From the NCBI RefSeq assembly GCF_000598065.1, contig NZ_KK082115.1, forward strand, positions 81,117 through 145,116: a stretch of DNA of 64,000 bases, written 5' to 3'. The DNA is from Paenibacillus darwinianus. GTDB taxonomy: Bacteria; Bacillota; Bacilli; Paenibacillales; Paenibacillaceae. Numbering within the stretch: position 1 is the stretch's first letter; each line of letters opens with the position of its first letter. A program made the translations under genes and the position numbers. Positions 9,596 to 17,869 of the stretch are shown one piece after another. The notes under the pieces are model-generated. The model worked only from the letters and a program-made list of their open reading frames with translations, was not told the origin of the DNA and did not search any database.

Positions 9596-9685
9596 GTGAC
9601 CGTACCGGGTGAATGGCGGCGGCGAAGGCATAACCTTTATGCTTTTCGCCGCACCGTTCATTCCGTTCGGGGAAAGGGAGAAGAG

Positions 9686-10612
9686 ATGCAAACCGCAGCT
9701 TCAACGAAGGCGCTTAATCAAAAAAGTGAATCGGCCTCCTTGGGACGGCAGAAGCGAAGAGAAACCGTTGCAGGCTATGCTTTCATTACACCGGCCGTCA
9801 TTTTACTCATTGTTTTTCTGGTACTGCCTTTTCTGTTCGCGATCCTGTTCGGCTTCACCAAGTTCAACCTGCTGCGGCCCGATAAAATCCAGTTCATCGG
9901 TTTTGAAAATTACAAGATTCTGTTCCAAGACAGCCTTTTTTATAAATCGCTGTTCAACACGCTGTATTTTACCGCCATCGTCGTTCCCGTCCAATGCGCG
10001 GTTGCGCTAATGCTGGCGCTGTTGGTCAATCATCGGCTAAAGCTGCGGAACGCGTATCGGATCGCTTATTTCAGCCCGGTCGTCACGTCGATGACCGTTA
10101 TCGCTATCCTGTGGATTTATCTCTACAATCCGAACGAAGGATTAATCAATTCGGCGCTCAACTTTTTCGGCATTCCGAACCAGCCTTTTCTGAGAAGCGC
10201 AAACCAGGCGATGCATTCGATTATTTTCATGTCCGTCTGGCAGGCGGCGGGTTATCAGATGATGATATTTCTCGCCGGACTTCAGGGAATACCCGGTGAC
10301 TTAAATGAAGCATCGTCGATCGACGGGGCGAACAAATTCCAGCAGCTGCGGTTCATTACGCTCCCCAGCTTATATAACGTAACGGTATTCGTCCTGACGA
10401 TTACGACGATTCAGGCGGTAAAGCTGTTCGTGCAGCCGTACATTATGACGAACGGCGGTCCGGAGAATTCGACAAGGACGCTTGCCCTGCTCATCTACCA
10501 GCAAGGCTTCCAGTTCAGGAACGCGGGCTACGCCTCGGCCGTGTCCGTCATTTTTTTCCTCATCGTCGTGTTCATCTCATTCTCCATGAAAAAATTTCTG
10601 AGAGATAAATAG
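9686..10612 (+). CDS. Sugar ABC transporter permease (MalF/UgpA type)
   Basis: Integral membrane subunit of the CUT1 importer, 308 residues, with about six membrane helices. The ATPase-contact EAA loop is visible as GDLNEASSIDGANKFQQLRFITLP. The ATG at 9686 is chosen because AAAGGGAGAAGAG lies directly upstream; the open frame extends 30 codons further back with Arg/His-rich sequence that does not resemble the family. No ATPase gene lies in the operon, as is usual for CUT1 systems of Bacilli that share one MsmX-type ATPase encoded elsewhere. Confidence 0.9.
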   Translation: MQTAASTKALNQKSESASLGRQKRRETVAGYAFITPAVILLIVFLVLPFLFAILFGFTKFNLLRPDKIQFIGFENYKILFQDSLFYKSLFNTLYFTAIVVPVQCAVALMLALLVNHRLKLRNAYRIAYFSPVVTSMTVIAILWIYLYNPNEGLINSALNFFGIPNQPFLRSANQAMHSIIFMSVWQAAGYQMMIFLAGLQGIPGDLNEASSIDGANKFQQLRFITLPSLYNVTVFVLTITTIQAVKLFVQPYIMTNGGPENSTRTLALLIYQQGFQFRNAGYASAVSVIFFLIVVFISFSMKKFLRDK

Positions 10613-10629
10613 CGGGAGGACCGATACTC

Positions 10630-11460
10630 ATGACAGACCGCACCGTAAAGCTGCTGCTAAATCTGACGAATATCGTCATGTCGATTTTGTTCATTACCCC
10701 CTTGCTGTGGATGGTCGTTTCGTCGTTTAAACCGGAAACCCGGATTTTTGCGGATCTGAGCTCGATAAAAGCGTTGCTTCCGCTGAACTTTACATTGGAT
10801 AATTACAAAGCGGCGTTCGACCGGATTCCGATGATGAAATATTTGAATAACAGCATTTTTTACGTGTCGGTCATCGCGATCAGCGGGTTGGCGGTCAATT
10901 CGATCTGCGGCTATGCGCTCGCCAAGCTGCATTTCAAGGGCAGGGAATTTATTTTGTCGGCGGTCATTGCGCTTATGATCGTTCCGTTCGAGAGCATCCT
11001 GATGCCGCTGTATTTCATTGTCAACAACCTGCAGTGGGTCGACACATGGCCGGCGCTGATCGTGCCTTTCGTAGCCAACAGCTTCAGTATTTTCATGTTC
11101 CGGCAATTTTTTATGGACATTCCGAACGAAATACTGGAGTCGGCTTCAATCGACGGCTCGTCGCCGATGAAGACATTCGTTTCGATTGTCGTCCCTTTGT
11201 CCGGACCCGTTTTTGCAACGGTGTTCATTCTTGATTTCATCAGCCATTGGGGCGACTTCATGTGGCCGATCCTGGTCACGACGGGCGAATCGCTGCGAAA
11301 TGTCCAATTGGGCATACAGACCTTTTTTACACTGCCGCCGGTATTCTACGGGCAGATCATGGCGACGCTGACGTTCACTACGGTGCCGATCATCCTGCTT
11401 TTCCTGCTGCTGCAAAAGTATTATGTGCAAGGGATTACAAGCTCGGGCATCAAAGGCTAA
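10630..11460 (+). CDS. Sugar ABC transporter permease (MalG/UgpE type)
   Basis: Second membrane subunit of the importer, 276 residues, with six predicted helices. The N-terminal ITPLLWMVVSSFKP and the EAA loop EILESASIDGSSPMKTFVSI are typical of MalG-like permeases. It begins 17 bases after the first permease with GCGGGAGGA as ribosome site. It pairs with that permease to form the channel. Confidence 0.9.
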   Translation: MTDRTVKLLLNLTNIVMSILFITPLLWMVVSSFKPETRIFADLSSIKALLPLNFTLDNYKAAFDRIPMMKYLNNSIFYVSVIAISGLAVNSICGYALAKLHFKGREFILSAVIALMIVPFESILMPLYFIVNNLQWVDTWPALIVPFVANSFSIFMFRQFFMDIPNEILESASIDGSSPMKTFVSIVVPLSGPVFATVFILDFISHWGDFMWPILVTTGESLRNVQLGIQTFFTLPPVFYGQIMATLTFTTVPIILLFLLLQKYYVQGITSSGIKG

Positions 11461-11490
11461 GCGGTTTCACCATTACGATTGATATGGCAG

Positions 11491-13134
11491 GTGAGTCCTA
11501 TCCTGAACAAAATAATGGTCGTCGATGATGAGGCTATCCAGCGAAGGGTGCTCGGCAAGATGATTCGCGAGGTGCTGCCCGAATGCGAGGTCGTTGAGGC
11601 GAGCAACGGCAAAGCTGCCCTGGAGCTGGTGAAGACCGATTCGATTGAAGTCGTTATTACGGATATCAAGATGCCGATCATGGATGGCTTCGGATTTATC
11701 GAGCGCATGAATAAAACCGCGGCCGGAACGAAAATCATCATTTTGAGCGGCTTCCGCTATTTTGAATACGCCCAGAGAGCCGTACGGCTCGGCGCTTTTG
11801 ACTATTTGCTGAAGCCGGTGAAGGAAGAAAGCATTCGCCGTTTGCTGCAGGAGGTCGCGGAAAGCATCCGTACAGAAAAAATGCAGGCCATGGAGCACGA
11901 AACGATCAGGAAGAAGCTGCACAGCAGCCAATCCGTTTATTATCAGCACATGCTGCAGGAATGGACAAGCAACGGCCTCTCTGGGGCCAGGCTGCAGGAG
12001 CTGCAGGGCAAATTTTCGTTCGGCGGCGCCGGAGCGGTCATTGTGACGAAAATCGGCGGCGCCGGAACCGGGGATCTATCGGCGGCCAGGATGCAAGACA
12101 TGAGGAACAGCATGCTAGCCGGCCTGGAGCGGCAGATGGGTTCGGGCGGAAGGGCCGTATCTTTTTTTCCCGCGGAAAACAAGCGGACAATGGTAACCGT
12201 GTTGACGGCGGAGCTGCCTTCCGAAGTGTCGGCGGGAATTCGGACGGATGGCCTGGATGCGTACAGCCGGGCGTTGTCCGGGCAGTATGACGTTCCCGTT
12301 ACGGTAGGGGTGGGCGGGATACACGGCGATTTTCTGAGCAACGCGAAGATTTCCTGTAAAGAGGCTTTGGAGGCGGCCGGGTTTCGTTATTTTCTGAAGG
12401 ACGAGAACGTGATTTTCCACACCGGCGTTTCCGGCAGGATCAAGCCGCTGCGGTGTGATTTTCTGAAAGATGAAGAACTGATAAAAGAGCATATCCGGAC
12501 AATGAAACGGGAAGCTCTCTCTAAATATACGGAGGAACTGTTCGAACGCATTGTGGAGACCGGTCTGCCCCACCCCGACCAGTGGGCGAAGGCGATTGTC
12601 CATATGGCCTATCATATAGCGCCGGTTATCAAGGATTTCGTCGGCGATGAGGATTATGAGCGGGGGCTGGAAGATATTGAGAGAAGGCTTACGGCCTGTC
12701 ACGACTACGCCGATTGCCGAAAACAATTTCTGGAGATTTTAGAACAGTTCATGTATGTCATCGACAGCAGCCGTACCAGGAAGCATGAAATGATCATTGA
12801 GAAATGCATCGCCTATATCGACGCTTATTACGCGGAGGATTTGTCGCTGGACGAAGCGGCGCGCCAGCTTTATTTCAGTCCGAACTATTTAAGCATGCTG
12901 TTTAAAAACCGTCTGGGTCTAACGTTTACGAAATATTTATCCGAGGTACGGCTTAAAAAGGCGGTCGAAATGCTCGAGAACCGCGATATGAAGGTGTACG
13001 AGATCGCCGCCGAGATCGGGTATAAGGACGAGAAATATTTTTACCGTGTGTTCAAAACTAAATTCGGCGTCACGCCGGATGAATATCGCAAGCAAAACAA
13101 GTCTATCGAAGCTCCTTTTGCGGGAGAGCGATAG
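11491..13134 (+). CDS. AraC-type response regulator (YesN family)
   Basis: Cytoplasmic transcription regulator of about 547 residues. An N-terminal receiver domain (residues 5-125) carries the acidic pair VVDDE, the phospho-acceptor Asp near 58 in VVITDIKMPIMDGF, and the conserved Lys in DYLLKPV. A long middle region follows, and the last 100 residues are an AraC-type double helix-turn-helix (LSLDEAARQLYFSPNYLSMLFK, then KVYEIAAEIGYKDEKYFYRVFK). The start is uncertain: GTG 11491 gives the usual MSPILNKIMVVDDE, TTG 11479 adds four residues, and neither has a good ribosome site. Its cognate sensor should be the kinase at 6290, whose frame is broken; the likely target is the transporter promoter near 8240. 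Confidence 0.88.
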   Translation: MSPILNKIMVVDDEAIQRRVLGKMIREVLPECEVVEASNGKAALELVKTDSIEVVITDIKMPIMDGFGFIERMNKTAAGTKIIILSGFRYFEYAQRAVRLGAFDYLLKPVKEESIRRLLQEVAESIRTEKMQAMEHETIRKKLHSSQSVYYQHMLQEWTSNGLSGARLQELQGKFSFGGAGAVIVTKIGGAGTGDLSAARMQDMRNSMLAGLERQMGSGGRAVSFFPAENKRTMVTVLTAELPSEVSAGIRTDGLDAYSRALSGQYDVPVTVGVGGIHGDFLSNAKISCKEALEAAGFRYFLKDENVIFHTGVSGRIKPLRCDFLKDEELIKEHIRTMKREALSKYTEELFERIVETGLPHPDQWAKAIVHMAYHIAPVIKDFVGDEDYERGLEDIERRLTACHDYADCRKQFLEILEQFMYVIDSSRTRKHEMIIEKCIAYIDAYYAEDLSLDEAARQLYFSPNYLSMLFKNRLGLTFTKYLSEVRLKKAVEMLENRDMKVYEIAAEIGYKDEKYFYRVFKTKFGVTPDEYRKQNKSIEAPFAGER

Positions 13135-13143
13135 GCTTTTTTG
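13103..13143 (+). terminator. Terminator of the transporter/regulator operon
   Basis: CTATCG (13103-13108) and CTCC (13112-13115) pair with GGAG (13123-13126) and CGATAG (13129-13134), then CTTTTTT. The stem overlaps the stop codon of the regulator. Confidence 0.8.
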
Positions 13144-13249
13144 TATGCAAGTGTTAGAATGGTGGGAACGGGATGAGCTGCCGCGATGCCGAAGCTGCGG
13201 GCGCCCGGTCTTTTGTGTTCCGCATAGATAGAGGGAGTGGTGAAAGGGT

Positions 13250-14023
13250 ATGGCGCGCAAAATGATTTTTTTTGACATCGACGGCACGCTTCTCGACCAT
13301 GACAAGAGATTGCCGGCATCGACGAAAGAAGCAATCGGACAATTGAAGCGGCTGGGACATGAGGTGGCGATCGCGACGGGCCGCGGGCCGTTTATGTTCA
13401 AGGACATTCGGGACGAGCTGGAGATCGATTCTTTCGTCAGCTACAACGGTCAATATGTGGAATGGAAAGGCAAGCCGCTTTTTGTCAACCCGATACAGAC
13501 CGGGCTGCTGCAGCAGCTGACGGAATACGCGGATGAGAAGGGACACCCGCTTGTTTATATGGACATTAAGACGATGAGAAGCAGCAGGGAGTACCATGTC
13601 CATATCGAGGAGAGCATCTCCACCCTGAAGGTGCCCCATCCTGCGTACGATCCGGAGTACTTTCGGGACAGAAGCATTTTTCAAACCCTGGTTTTTTGCA
13701 CGATCGGGGAGGAGTCGAAGTATCGCGAGCGGTTTCCGGACCTGGATTTCATTCGGTGGCATCAATTCTCTATGGATGTGCTGCCTCTTGGAGGCTCGAA
13801 GGCGAAAGGCATCGAGGAAATGATCGGCGCGCTCGGCATCGACAGATCGGACGTTTATGCATTCGGCGACTACCTCAACGACATTGAGATGCTCCAATTC
13901 GCGGGGACAAGCGTTGCGATGGGAAATGCCCCGGATGTTGTGAAAAAAGCGGCCGACCACGTTACGAGAGACGTCGGCGACGACGGCATTTGGTACGGCT
14001 TGCGCATGGTCGGGCTGCTGTAA
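13250..14023 (+). CDS. HAD-superfamily phosphatase, Cof type
   Basis: Cytoplasmic haloacid-dehalogenase-fold phosphatase, 257 residues, the usual size for the Cof/IIB subfamily that acts on sugar phosphates, FMN or similar small molecules. Motif I is FFDIDGTLLDHDKRLPAST with the nucleophilic Asp, the cap begins after ISYNGQ-like VSYNGQ, and motif III/IV is GGSKAKGIEEM then GDYLNDIEML. GTGGTGAAAGGGT precedes the ATG. It is monocistronic between a terminator and the zeta-toxin pair. The substrate is not predictable. Confidence 0.85.
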   Translation: MARKMIFFDIDGTLLDHDKRLPASTKEAIGQLKRLGHEVAIATGRGPFMFKDIRDELEIDSFVSYNGQYVEWKGKPLFVNPIQTGLLQQLTEYADEKGHPLVYMDIKTMRSSREYHVHIEESISTLKVPHPAYDPEYFRDRSIFQTLVFCTIGEESKYRERFPDLDFIRWHQFSMDVLPLGGSKAKGIEEMIGALGIDRSDVYAFGDYLNDIEMLQFAGTSVAMGNAPDVVKKAADHVTRDVGDDGIWYGLRMVGLL

Positions 14024-14032
14024 ACAGTTCTG

Positions 14033-14074
14033 TTTCCAGTGAAAATAAATCCCGCCTGATGCGCATTATTGTGC
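14033..14074 (+). repeat. Copy 1 of a dispersed intergenic repeat
   Basis: This stretch shares the pattern TTTCC..GTGAAA..AATCCCGCCTG.TGC.C....TGTGC with 26307-26351, in the same orientation. Here the closing arm of the hairpin seen in the second copy is degenerate. It lies directly downstream of the Cof phosphatase. Confidence 0.5.
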
Positions 14075-14169
14075 AATAAAGGGAGCAGCATCACTGCAAA
14101 TGTCTGCAACTCTGTATTGAATTATGCTGTATAATAAGAAAATAACAGCTTTGAAACTTAGGGGTGAAG

Positions 14170-14370
14170 ATGGTGGCCTTAAAAACCGGTATCGAGCTTG
14201 AGGAAATTTTCGATAAAGCCCATCAAACTGTAAAGAAAAAAGCTAAGGATGCGGGCGCTCCCCTATATTATATGCACACTGGCAAACGGATCAGAGAAGA
14301 TGCGAATGGACAAAAATTTGTTATTGTTTTAGATGCGGATGGTAACGTAATTGAGTATAAACTGAATTAG
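14170..14370 (+). CDS. Small protein paired with a zeta-like kinase (putative antitoxin)
   Basis: A 66-residue, lysine-rich soluble protein that I do not recognise. It contains an N-terminal acidic helix (GIELEEIFDKAHQTVKKKAK) and a C-terminal beta-type tail (KFVIVLDADGNVIEYKLN). It sits 11 bases before a zeta-toxin-family kinase, which is the position an antitoxin would take, but it does not look like the epsilon antitoxin. The start at ATG 14170 uses GGGG at 14161-14164; GTG 14164 and 14173 are alternatives. Both genes are visibly richer in A and T than their neighbours, consistent with transfer. The antitoxin role is inference from position. Confidence 0.6.
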   Translation: MVALKTGIELEEIFDKAHQTVKKKAKDAGAPLYYMHTGKRIREDANGQKFVIVLDADGNVIEYKLN

Positions 14371-14381
14371 AGGTGTCGAGG

Positions 14382-14939
14382 GTGCCGGAAATGTATGTTT
14401 TTGCCGGTTGCAACGGTGCGGGAAAATCCACCCTGATCGAGCACTTCGGCGGTGATTATGAATTTATAATTAATCCCGACCAGATAGCCAAACAAATCAA
14501 TCCTATTGATCCACGCAGTGTTGACCTTTCCGCGGGTAAAGAGGCGGTAAAATTGATTCGAAACTGTTTAGAGAAAGAGAAGACATTTGCGATGGAGACC
14601 ACGCTTTCCGGTCAATATGTGATCCGCCAAATGAACGCGGCAAAGAAGGCCGGTTACAAGGTGTTTCTTTATTATATCGGGCTGCAGGATGTTCAGATGC
14701 ATGTGGATCGCATACGTACACGGGTAAGAGAAGGCGGACATTTTATCGCAACAGAGGACATTATTCGTCGCTATGATCATTCTTTGGCAAATTTGCAGGG
14801 TGCAATAAAAGTAGCTGATGTAGCCATTGTTATTGATAATTCGGGCGAAAAATATGAGTTGTTGCTTGAGATTCACAATGGTGAAATCAAAAAACAGTCG
14901 AAGATACTGCCGACATGGTTAAAAGTACTGGAAATATGA
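14382..14939 (+). CDS. Zeta-toxin-family ATPase/kinase
   Basis: A P-loop kinase of 185 residues related to zeta toxins, which phosphorylate UDP-N-acetylglucosamine, and to similar stand-alone kinases. Walker A is AGCNGAGKST near residues 8-17. NPDQIAKQINP follows, then the family motif METTLSG, RVREGGHFIATEDIIRRYDHS, and VIDNSGEKYELL. It starts at GTG 14382, giving MPEMYVFAG, the usual family N terminus, with AGAGG eight bases upstream; ATG 14391 is possible. It is shorter than plasmid zeta and lacks a recognisable epsilon partner, so toxicity is not certain. Confidence 0.78.
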   Translation: MPEMYVFAGCNGAGKSTLIEHFGGDYEFIINPDQIAKQINPIDPRSVDLSAGKEAVKLIRNCLEKEKTFAMETTLSGQYVIRQMNAAKKAGYKVFLYYIGLQDVQMHVDRIRTRVREGGHFIATEDIIRRYDHSLANLQGAIKVADVAIVIDNSGEKYELLLEIHNGEIKKQSKILPTWLKVLEI

Positions 14940-14955
14940 GCGACGTAACGCTGTT

Positions 14956-15000
14956 AAACCAAAAACCCTTGAAACGGCCTGGACGGCAGCTTCAAGGGTT
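14956..15000 (+). terminator. Terminator-like inverted repeat, upstream flank of the gntR-btpA unit
   Basis: AACCCTTGAA (14964-14973) pairs perfectly with TTCAAGGGTT (14991-15000). The outer sequences AAACCAAAAACCCT (14956-14969) and GCTTCAAGGGTT (14989-15000) recur at 22914-22927 and 22948-22959, at the other end of the unit. It probably terminates the toxin pair, although no long T run follows. Confidence 0.7.
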
Positions 15001-15012
15001 GCTTCTGCGCAC

Positions 15013-15063
15013 TTGACGAACGCTTTCATTCCGTCTATAATTTGTCATAACAACATAACAAAT
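15013..15063 (+). promoter_or_regulatory. gntR promoter with overlapping operator
   Basis: TTGACG (15013-15018) and TATAAT (15036-15041) are separated by exactly 17 bases, a near-ideal sigma-A promoter. Starting at the last base of the -10 box is TTTGTCATAACAACATAAC, which contains ATAAC twice, eight bases apart. The same arrangement occurs at 15974-16034 before the btpA operon, so this is probably the autoregulatory operator of the GntR protein. Confidence 0.75.
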
Positions 15064-15090
15064 TAGCTCTCGTTAGGAGGAGGTGAAACG

Positions 15091-15822
15091 ATGCCGCTGC
15101 TAAACCGTTCCAACCGGATACCGCTGTACATTCAATTAAAAGAAGAGATTATTGAGAAAATTGAAGAGGGCAAATGGAAACCCGGCGATGCGATTCCGAC
15201 GGAATCCGAACTCCAAAAACTTTACAAAATCAGCAGAATCACGGTTCGGCAAGCATTAGGGGAATTGGTCTCCAGCGGTACCTTGTCGCGAATCCAAGGC
15301 AAAGGCACGTTCGTTGCGGATCCGAAACTGGAACCCATCCGGCCGGCTTTGACAAGCTTTACCAAAGACATGGCCGAGCAAGGGAATCGGACGAGTTCCC
15401 GCGTATTGAATTTTGACGAAGTAAAGGCGACCGACAGGCTGAAACGGATTTTCAAAAATCCGAATCTCGATATGCTTCAGGTGTTGGAGCGGGTGCGATT
15501 GGTTGACGGAGTGCCGGTAGGCATTCACAAAAGTTACCTGAATCTTGGCGTTCTTCCCGGCATTAACTTGGAAAAGTACGATTTGGTTCAAGGATCTTTG
15601 TATGAAGCGCTTCGTTCAGAGGGAGCGGTGATGGGGCCTGCGGAAGAGACAATCGAAGCCGGCCAGGCAAATGCCGTTGAGGCCGATCTGCTGGATATCC
15701 CGGCAGGGTCACCCGTATTGCTGATCAACCGGACGACTTATCTGAAGAGCGGGGATGTCTTCGAGCACGTTAAAATGGTGTACCGGGGCGATAAGTACAA
15801 ATACTCCGTCAAATTGAGTTAG
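15091..15822 (+). CDS. GntR-family regulator with UTRA effector domain
   Basis: DNA-binding repressor or activator of the HutC subfamily, 243 residues. Residues 8-75 are the winged helix-turn-helix (PLYIQLKEEIIEKIEEGKWKPG, PTESELQKLYKISRITVRQAL, GTLSRIQGKGTFVADP). The rest is the UTRA ligand domain, with PALTSFTKDMAEQG and the C-terminal FEHVKMVYRGDKYKYSVKL. UTRA domains bind small metabolites such as phosphosugars. The start has a very strong GGAGGAGGTG site. Given the identical operator before its own gene and before the btpA operon 245 bases downstream, it is most likely the local regulator responding to a substrate or intermediate of that pathway. Confidence 0.92.
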   Translation: MPLLNRSNRIPLYIQLKEEIIEKIEEGKWKPGDAIPTESELQKLYKISRITVRQALGELVSSGTLSRIQGKGTFVADPKLEPIRPALTSFTKDMAEQGNRTSSRVLNFDEVKATDRLKRIFKNPNLDMLQVLERVRLVDGVPVGIHKSYLNLGVLPGINLEKYDLVQGSLYEALRSEGAVMGPAEETIEAGQANAVEADLLDIPAGSPVLLINRTTYLKSGDVFEHVKMVYRGDKYKYSVKLS

Positions 15823-15973
15823 TCAAGTCCTTCAGGTTCACGAGACGGTCGTTCAGCCACCAGCGATCCGGATGTTCGTATTCAAGAAACAATACATGTA
15901 AGATTAAGTGCGCCATCCACCGCCACCTACCTGATTTATGTTAGTTAACTTTACACGAATATCACAAAATGCA

Positions 15974-16034
15974 TTGACTTGTTGGACACTCTGCTTTATG
16001 ATTTGTTATAACGACATAACGTTATAATGATATA
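15974..16034 (+). promoter_or_regulatory. Promoter and operator of the btpA-rbs-allA operon
   Basis: TTGACT (15974-15979), 17 bases, then TATGAT (15997-16002) form a sigma-A promoter. From the last base of the -10 box runs TTTGTTATAACGACATAACG, the same operator as before gntR with C/T and A/G changes only. Here ATAAC-like units continue at 8-base steps, and ATAACGTTAT (16016-16025) is a perfect palindrome. The ATG of btpA lies about 60 bases downstream. Confidence 0.75.
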
Positions 16035-16067
16035 AACTTATTAATTCAGCCATCTTAGGAGGATATC

Positions 16068-16922
16068 ATGTCCGGAAAAATATTCCCTGCCAAAGCCAAT
16101 GCCGTCACCCAAATTTTCAAAACAGACAAAGCCGTGATCGGCATGATCCATCTCAAACCCTTGCCGGGCGCTCCACGGTTTACGGGCGGCAACCTGGACG
16201 CCGCATTCGACTTCGCGATGAACGATGTCCGGGCTTACGAGGAAGGCGGCATCGACGGTTTGATCATCGAGAACGCCTGGGACATCCCGTTTCCGAAACC
16301 CGATGAAGTCGGCTTGGAGACGGTTGCGGCTCTGACGGCTTTGACGCTGAGAATCAAGCAGGAAACGGATCTGCCGATCGGAATCAATTGTCTTGCCAAC
16401 GCTGTCATTCCGTCACTTGCCGTGGCGAAAGCCGCCGATGTGCCGTTCGTGCGCGTCAATCAATGGGTTAATGCTTATGTTGCCAATGAAGGCTTTATCG
16501 AGGGAATCTCGGCCAGAGCCATGCGGTACCGTGCCAGCATCAAGGGCGACGACATCAAAATTTTTGCCGATGTACACGTGAAGCATGGAAGCCATGCGAT
16601 CGTGGCGGACCGCAGCTTGGCGGAACAGACGAGGGACAACATTTTCTTTGATGCCGACGTGCTGATCGCCACGGGCAACCGTACGGGTGACGAGACGCCG
16701 ACGGCGGAGGTGGAGGGCATTAAGAACCACACGGACCTGCCGGTTATCGTAGGCAGCGGAATGTCGAAAGACAACGTGCGGAAAATCCTGTCCCTGTGCA
16801 ACGGCTGCATCGTCGGGAGTTCGCTGAAATACGACGGGGAATGGTGGAATCAAGTGGACCCGGCCCGCGTCAAAGCACTCATGGAGGTCGTTGTCGCTCT
16901 CCGCGAGGAAGAAGGTCGATAA
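16068..16922 (+). CDS. BtpA/SgcQ-family TIM-barrel protein
   Basis: Predicted cytoplasmic TIM-barrel protein of 284 residues. Family members include cyanobacterial BtpA, linked to photosystem I stability, and E. coli SgcQ, encoded in a sugar operon; no reaction is established for the bacterial carbohydrate members. Typical segments are VIGMIHLKPLPGAPRF, GGIDGLIIENAWDIPF, PIGINCLAN and the phosphate-binding-like VGSGMSKDNVRKIL followed by GCIVGSSLK. It opens a seven-gene operon with a pentose-type kinase and a CUT2 transporter, so it is probably an aldolase, isomerase or glycosidase step of that route; this is inference. AGGAGG lies just before the ATG. Confidence 0.82.
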   Translation: MSGKIFPAKANAVTQIFKTDKAVIGMIHLKPLPGAPRFTGGNLDAAFDFAMNDVRAYEEGGIDGLIIENAWDIPFPKPDEVGLETVAALTALTLRIKQETDLPIGINCLANAVIPSLAVAKAADVPFVRVNQWVNAYVANEGFIEGISARAMRYRASIKGDDIKIFADVHVKHGSHAIVADRSLAEQTRDNIFFDADVLIATGNRTGDETPTAEVEGIKNHTDLPVIVGSGMSKDNVRKILSLCNGCIVGSSLKYDGEWWNQVDPARVKALMEVVVALREEEGR

Positions 16923-16924
16923 TC

Positions 16925-17869
16925 TTGGTCGAAGAAGTGGACATCATCGTTTATGGTAGCCTGAATATGGATTTCGTGGCTTACGTAAGGCACCTGCCGC
17001 GCGCGGGTGAGACCATTGCCGCTTCTTCGTTCGCGATGGTACCGGGCGGCAAAGCCGCCAATCAAGCGGTCGCTGCATCCCGGCTGGGATCGGCGGTGGC
17101 GATGGTGGGCAGGGTCGGCGAAGACGAGCTTGGCGACAAGATGCGCATTCACTTGGAGTCGGACGGGGTCGATTGCCGGTTTCTGCGTCGGACGCCAGGC
17201 GTGGAGACCGGCGTGGCCAGCATTGCTGTCGATCCTGACGGACAGAACACGATCATTACGTTTCTTGGGGCGAATGCCTGCGTATCCGCGTTGGACATAG
17301 ACGCTACGCTGCCATTGCTTCGTCGGGCCCGTTACGTGATGCTTCAAATGGAAATGGATCCAGATGCAGGCGAGCATATTATCCGGCTTGCGAAGAAATC
17401 CGGAGCGTCCATCGTACTGAATCTGGCTCCTGTCTTACCCATCAGAGAAGATCTCTATTCGCTTGTCGATCTCTTGATCGTGAACGAAACGGAGGCCTCC
17501 CAACTGACGGACGTATCGGTCACTTCACCCGAGACGGCATTGCGAGCGGCCTCGAAGCTTCGGGATAAAGGCGTCAAGAATGTCGTGGTCACCTTGGGCA
17601 GAGAGGGCGCGGTTCTACAAGCCGATGGCGCCAGTGAAGGCACTCACTATACGCCGCCGCTTGTCCAAGCAGTGGACGCTACGGCGGCGGGCGATTGTTT
17701 CGTAGCCGCAGCCACGCATTTCTGGAACGATACCGGAGACTTGCAAGCATCCGTACGCCGGGCAGTGGATGTGGCGGCGCTCTCCGTGACCAGGAAAGGA
17801 GCGCAGCCTTCGCTCCCGACGCTGGAGGAATTCCTGCAGTTTATGCAAGGAAAGGAGAGGCGACCATGA
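16925..17869 (+). CDS. Ribokinase-like PfkB-family sugar kinase
   Basis: ATP-dependent cytoplasmic kinase of 314 residues that phosphorylates ribose or a related sugar after import. Visible motifs are YGSLNMDFVAYV, the substrate loop GGKAANQAVAASRLG, NETEASQL, and the catalytic PfkB signature DATAAGDCFVAAATHFW with the base Asp in AAGD. The TTG at 16925 is preferred: AGGAAGAAGG at 16906-16914 precedes it and lies inside the end of btpA, two bases before. An open extension back to 16796 only overlaps btpA in another frame. Substrate may be ribose, deoxyribose or a nucleoside; the neighbours do not include ribose mutarotase RbsD. Confidence 0.88.
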   Translation: MVEEVDIIVYGSLNMDFVAYVRHLPRAGETIAASSFAMVPGGKAANQAVAASRLGSAVAMVGRVGEDELGDKMRIHLESDGVDCRFLRRTPGVETGVASIAVDPDGQNTIITFLGANACVSALDIDATLPLLRRARYVMLQMEMDPDAGEHIIRLAKKSGASIVLNLAPVLPIREDLYSLVDLLIVNETEASQLTDVSVTSPETALRAASKLRDKGVKNVVVTLGREGAVLQADGASEGTHYTPPLVQAVDATAAGDCFVAAATHFWNDTGDLQASVRRAVDVAALSVTRKGAQPSLPTLEEFLQFMQGKERRP

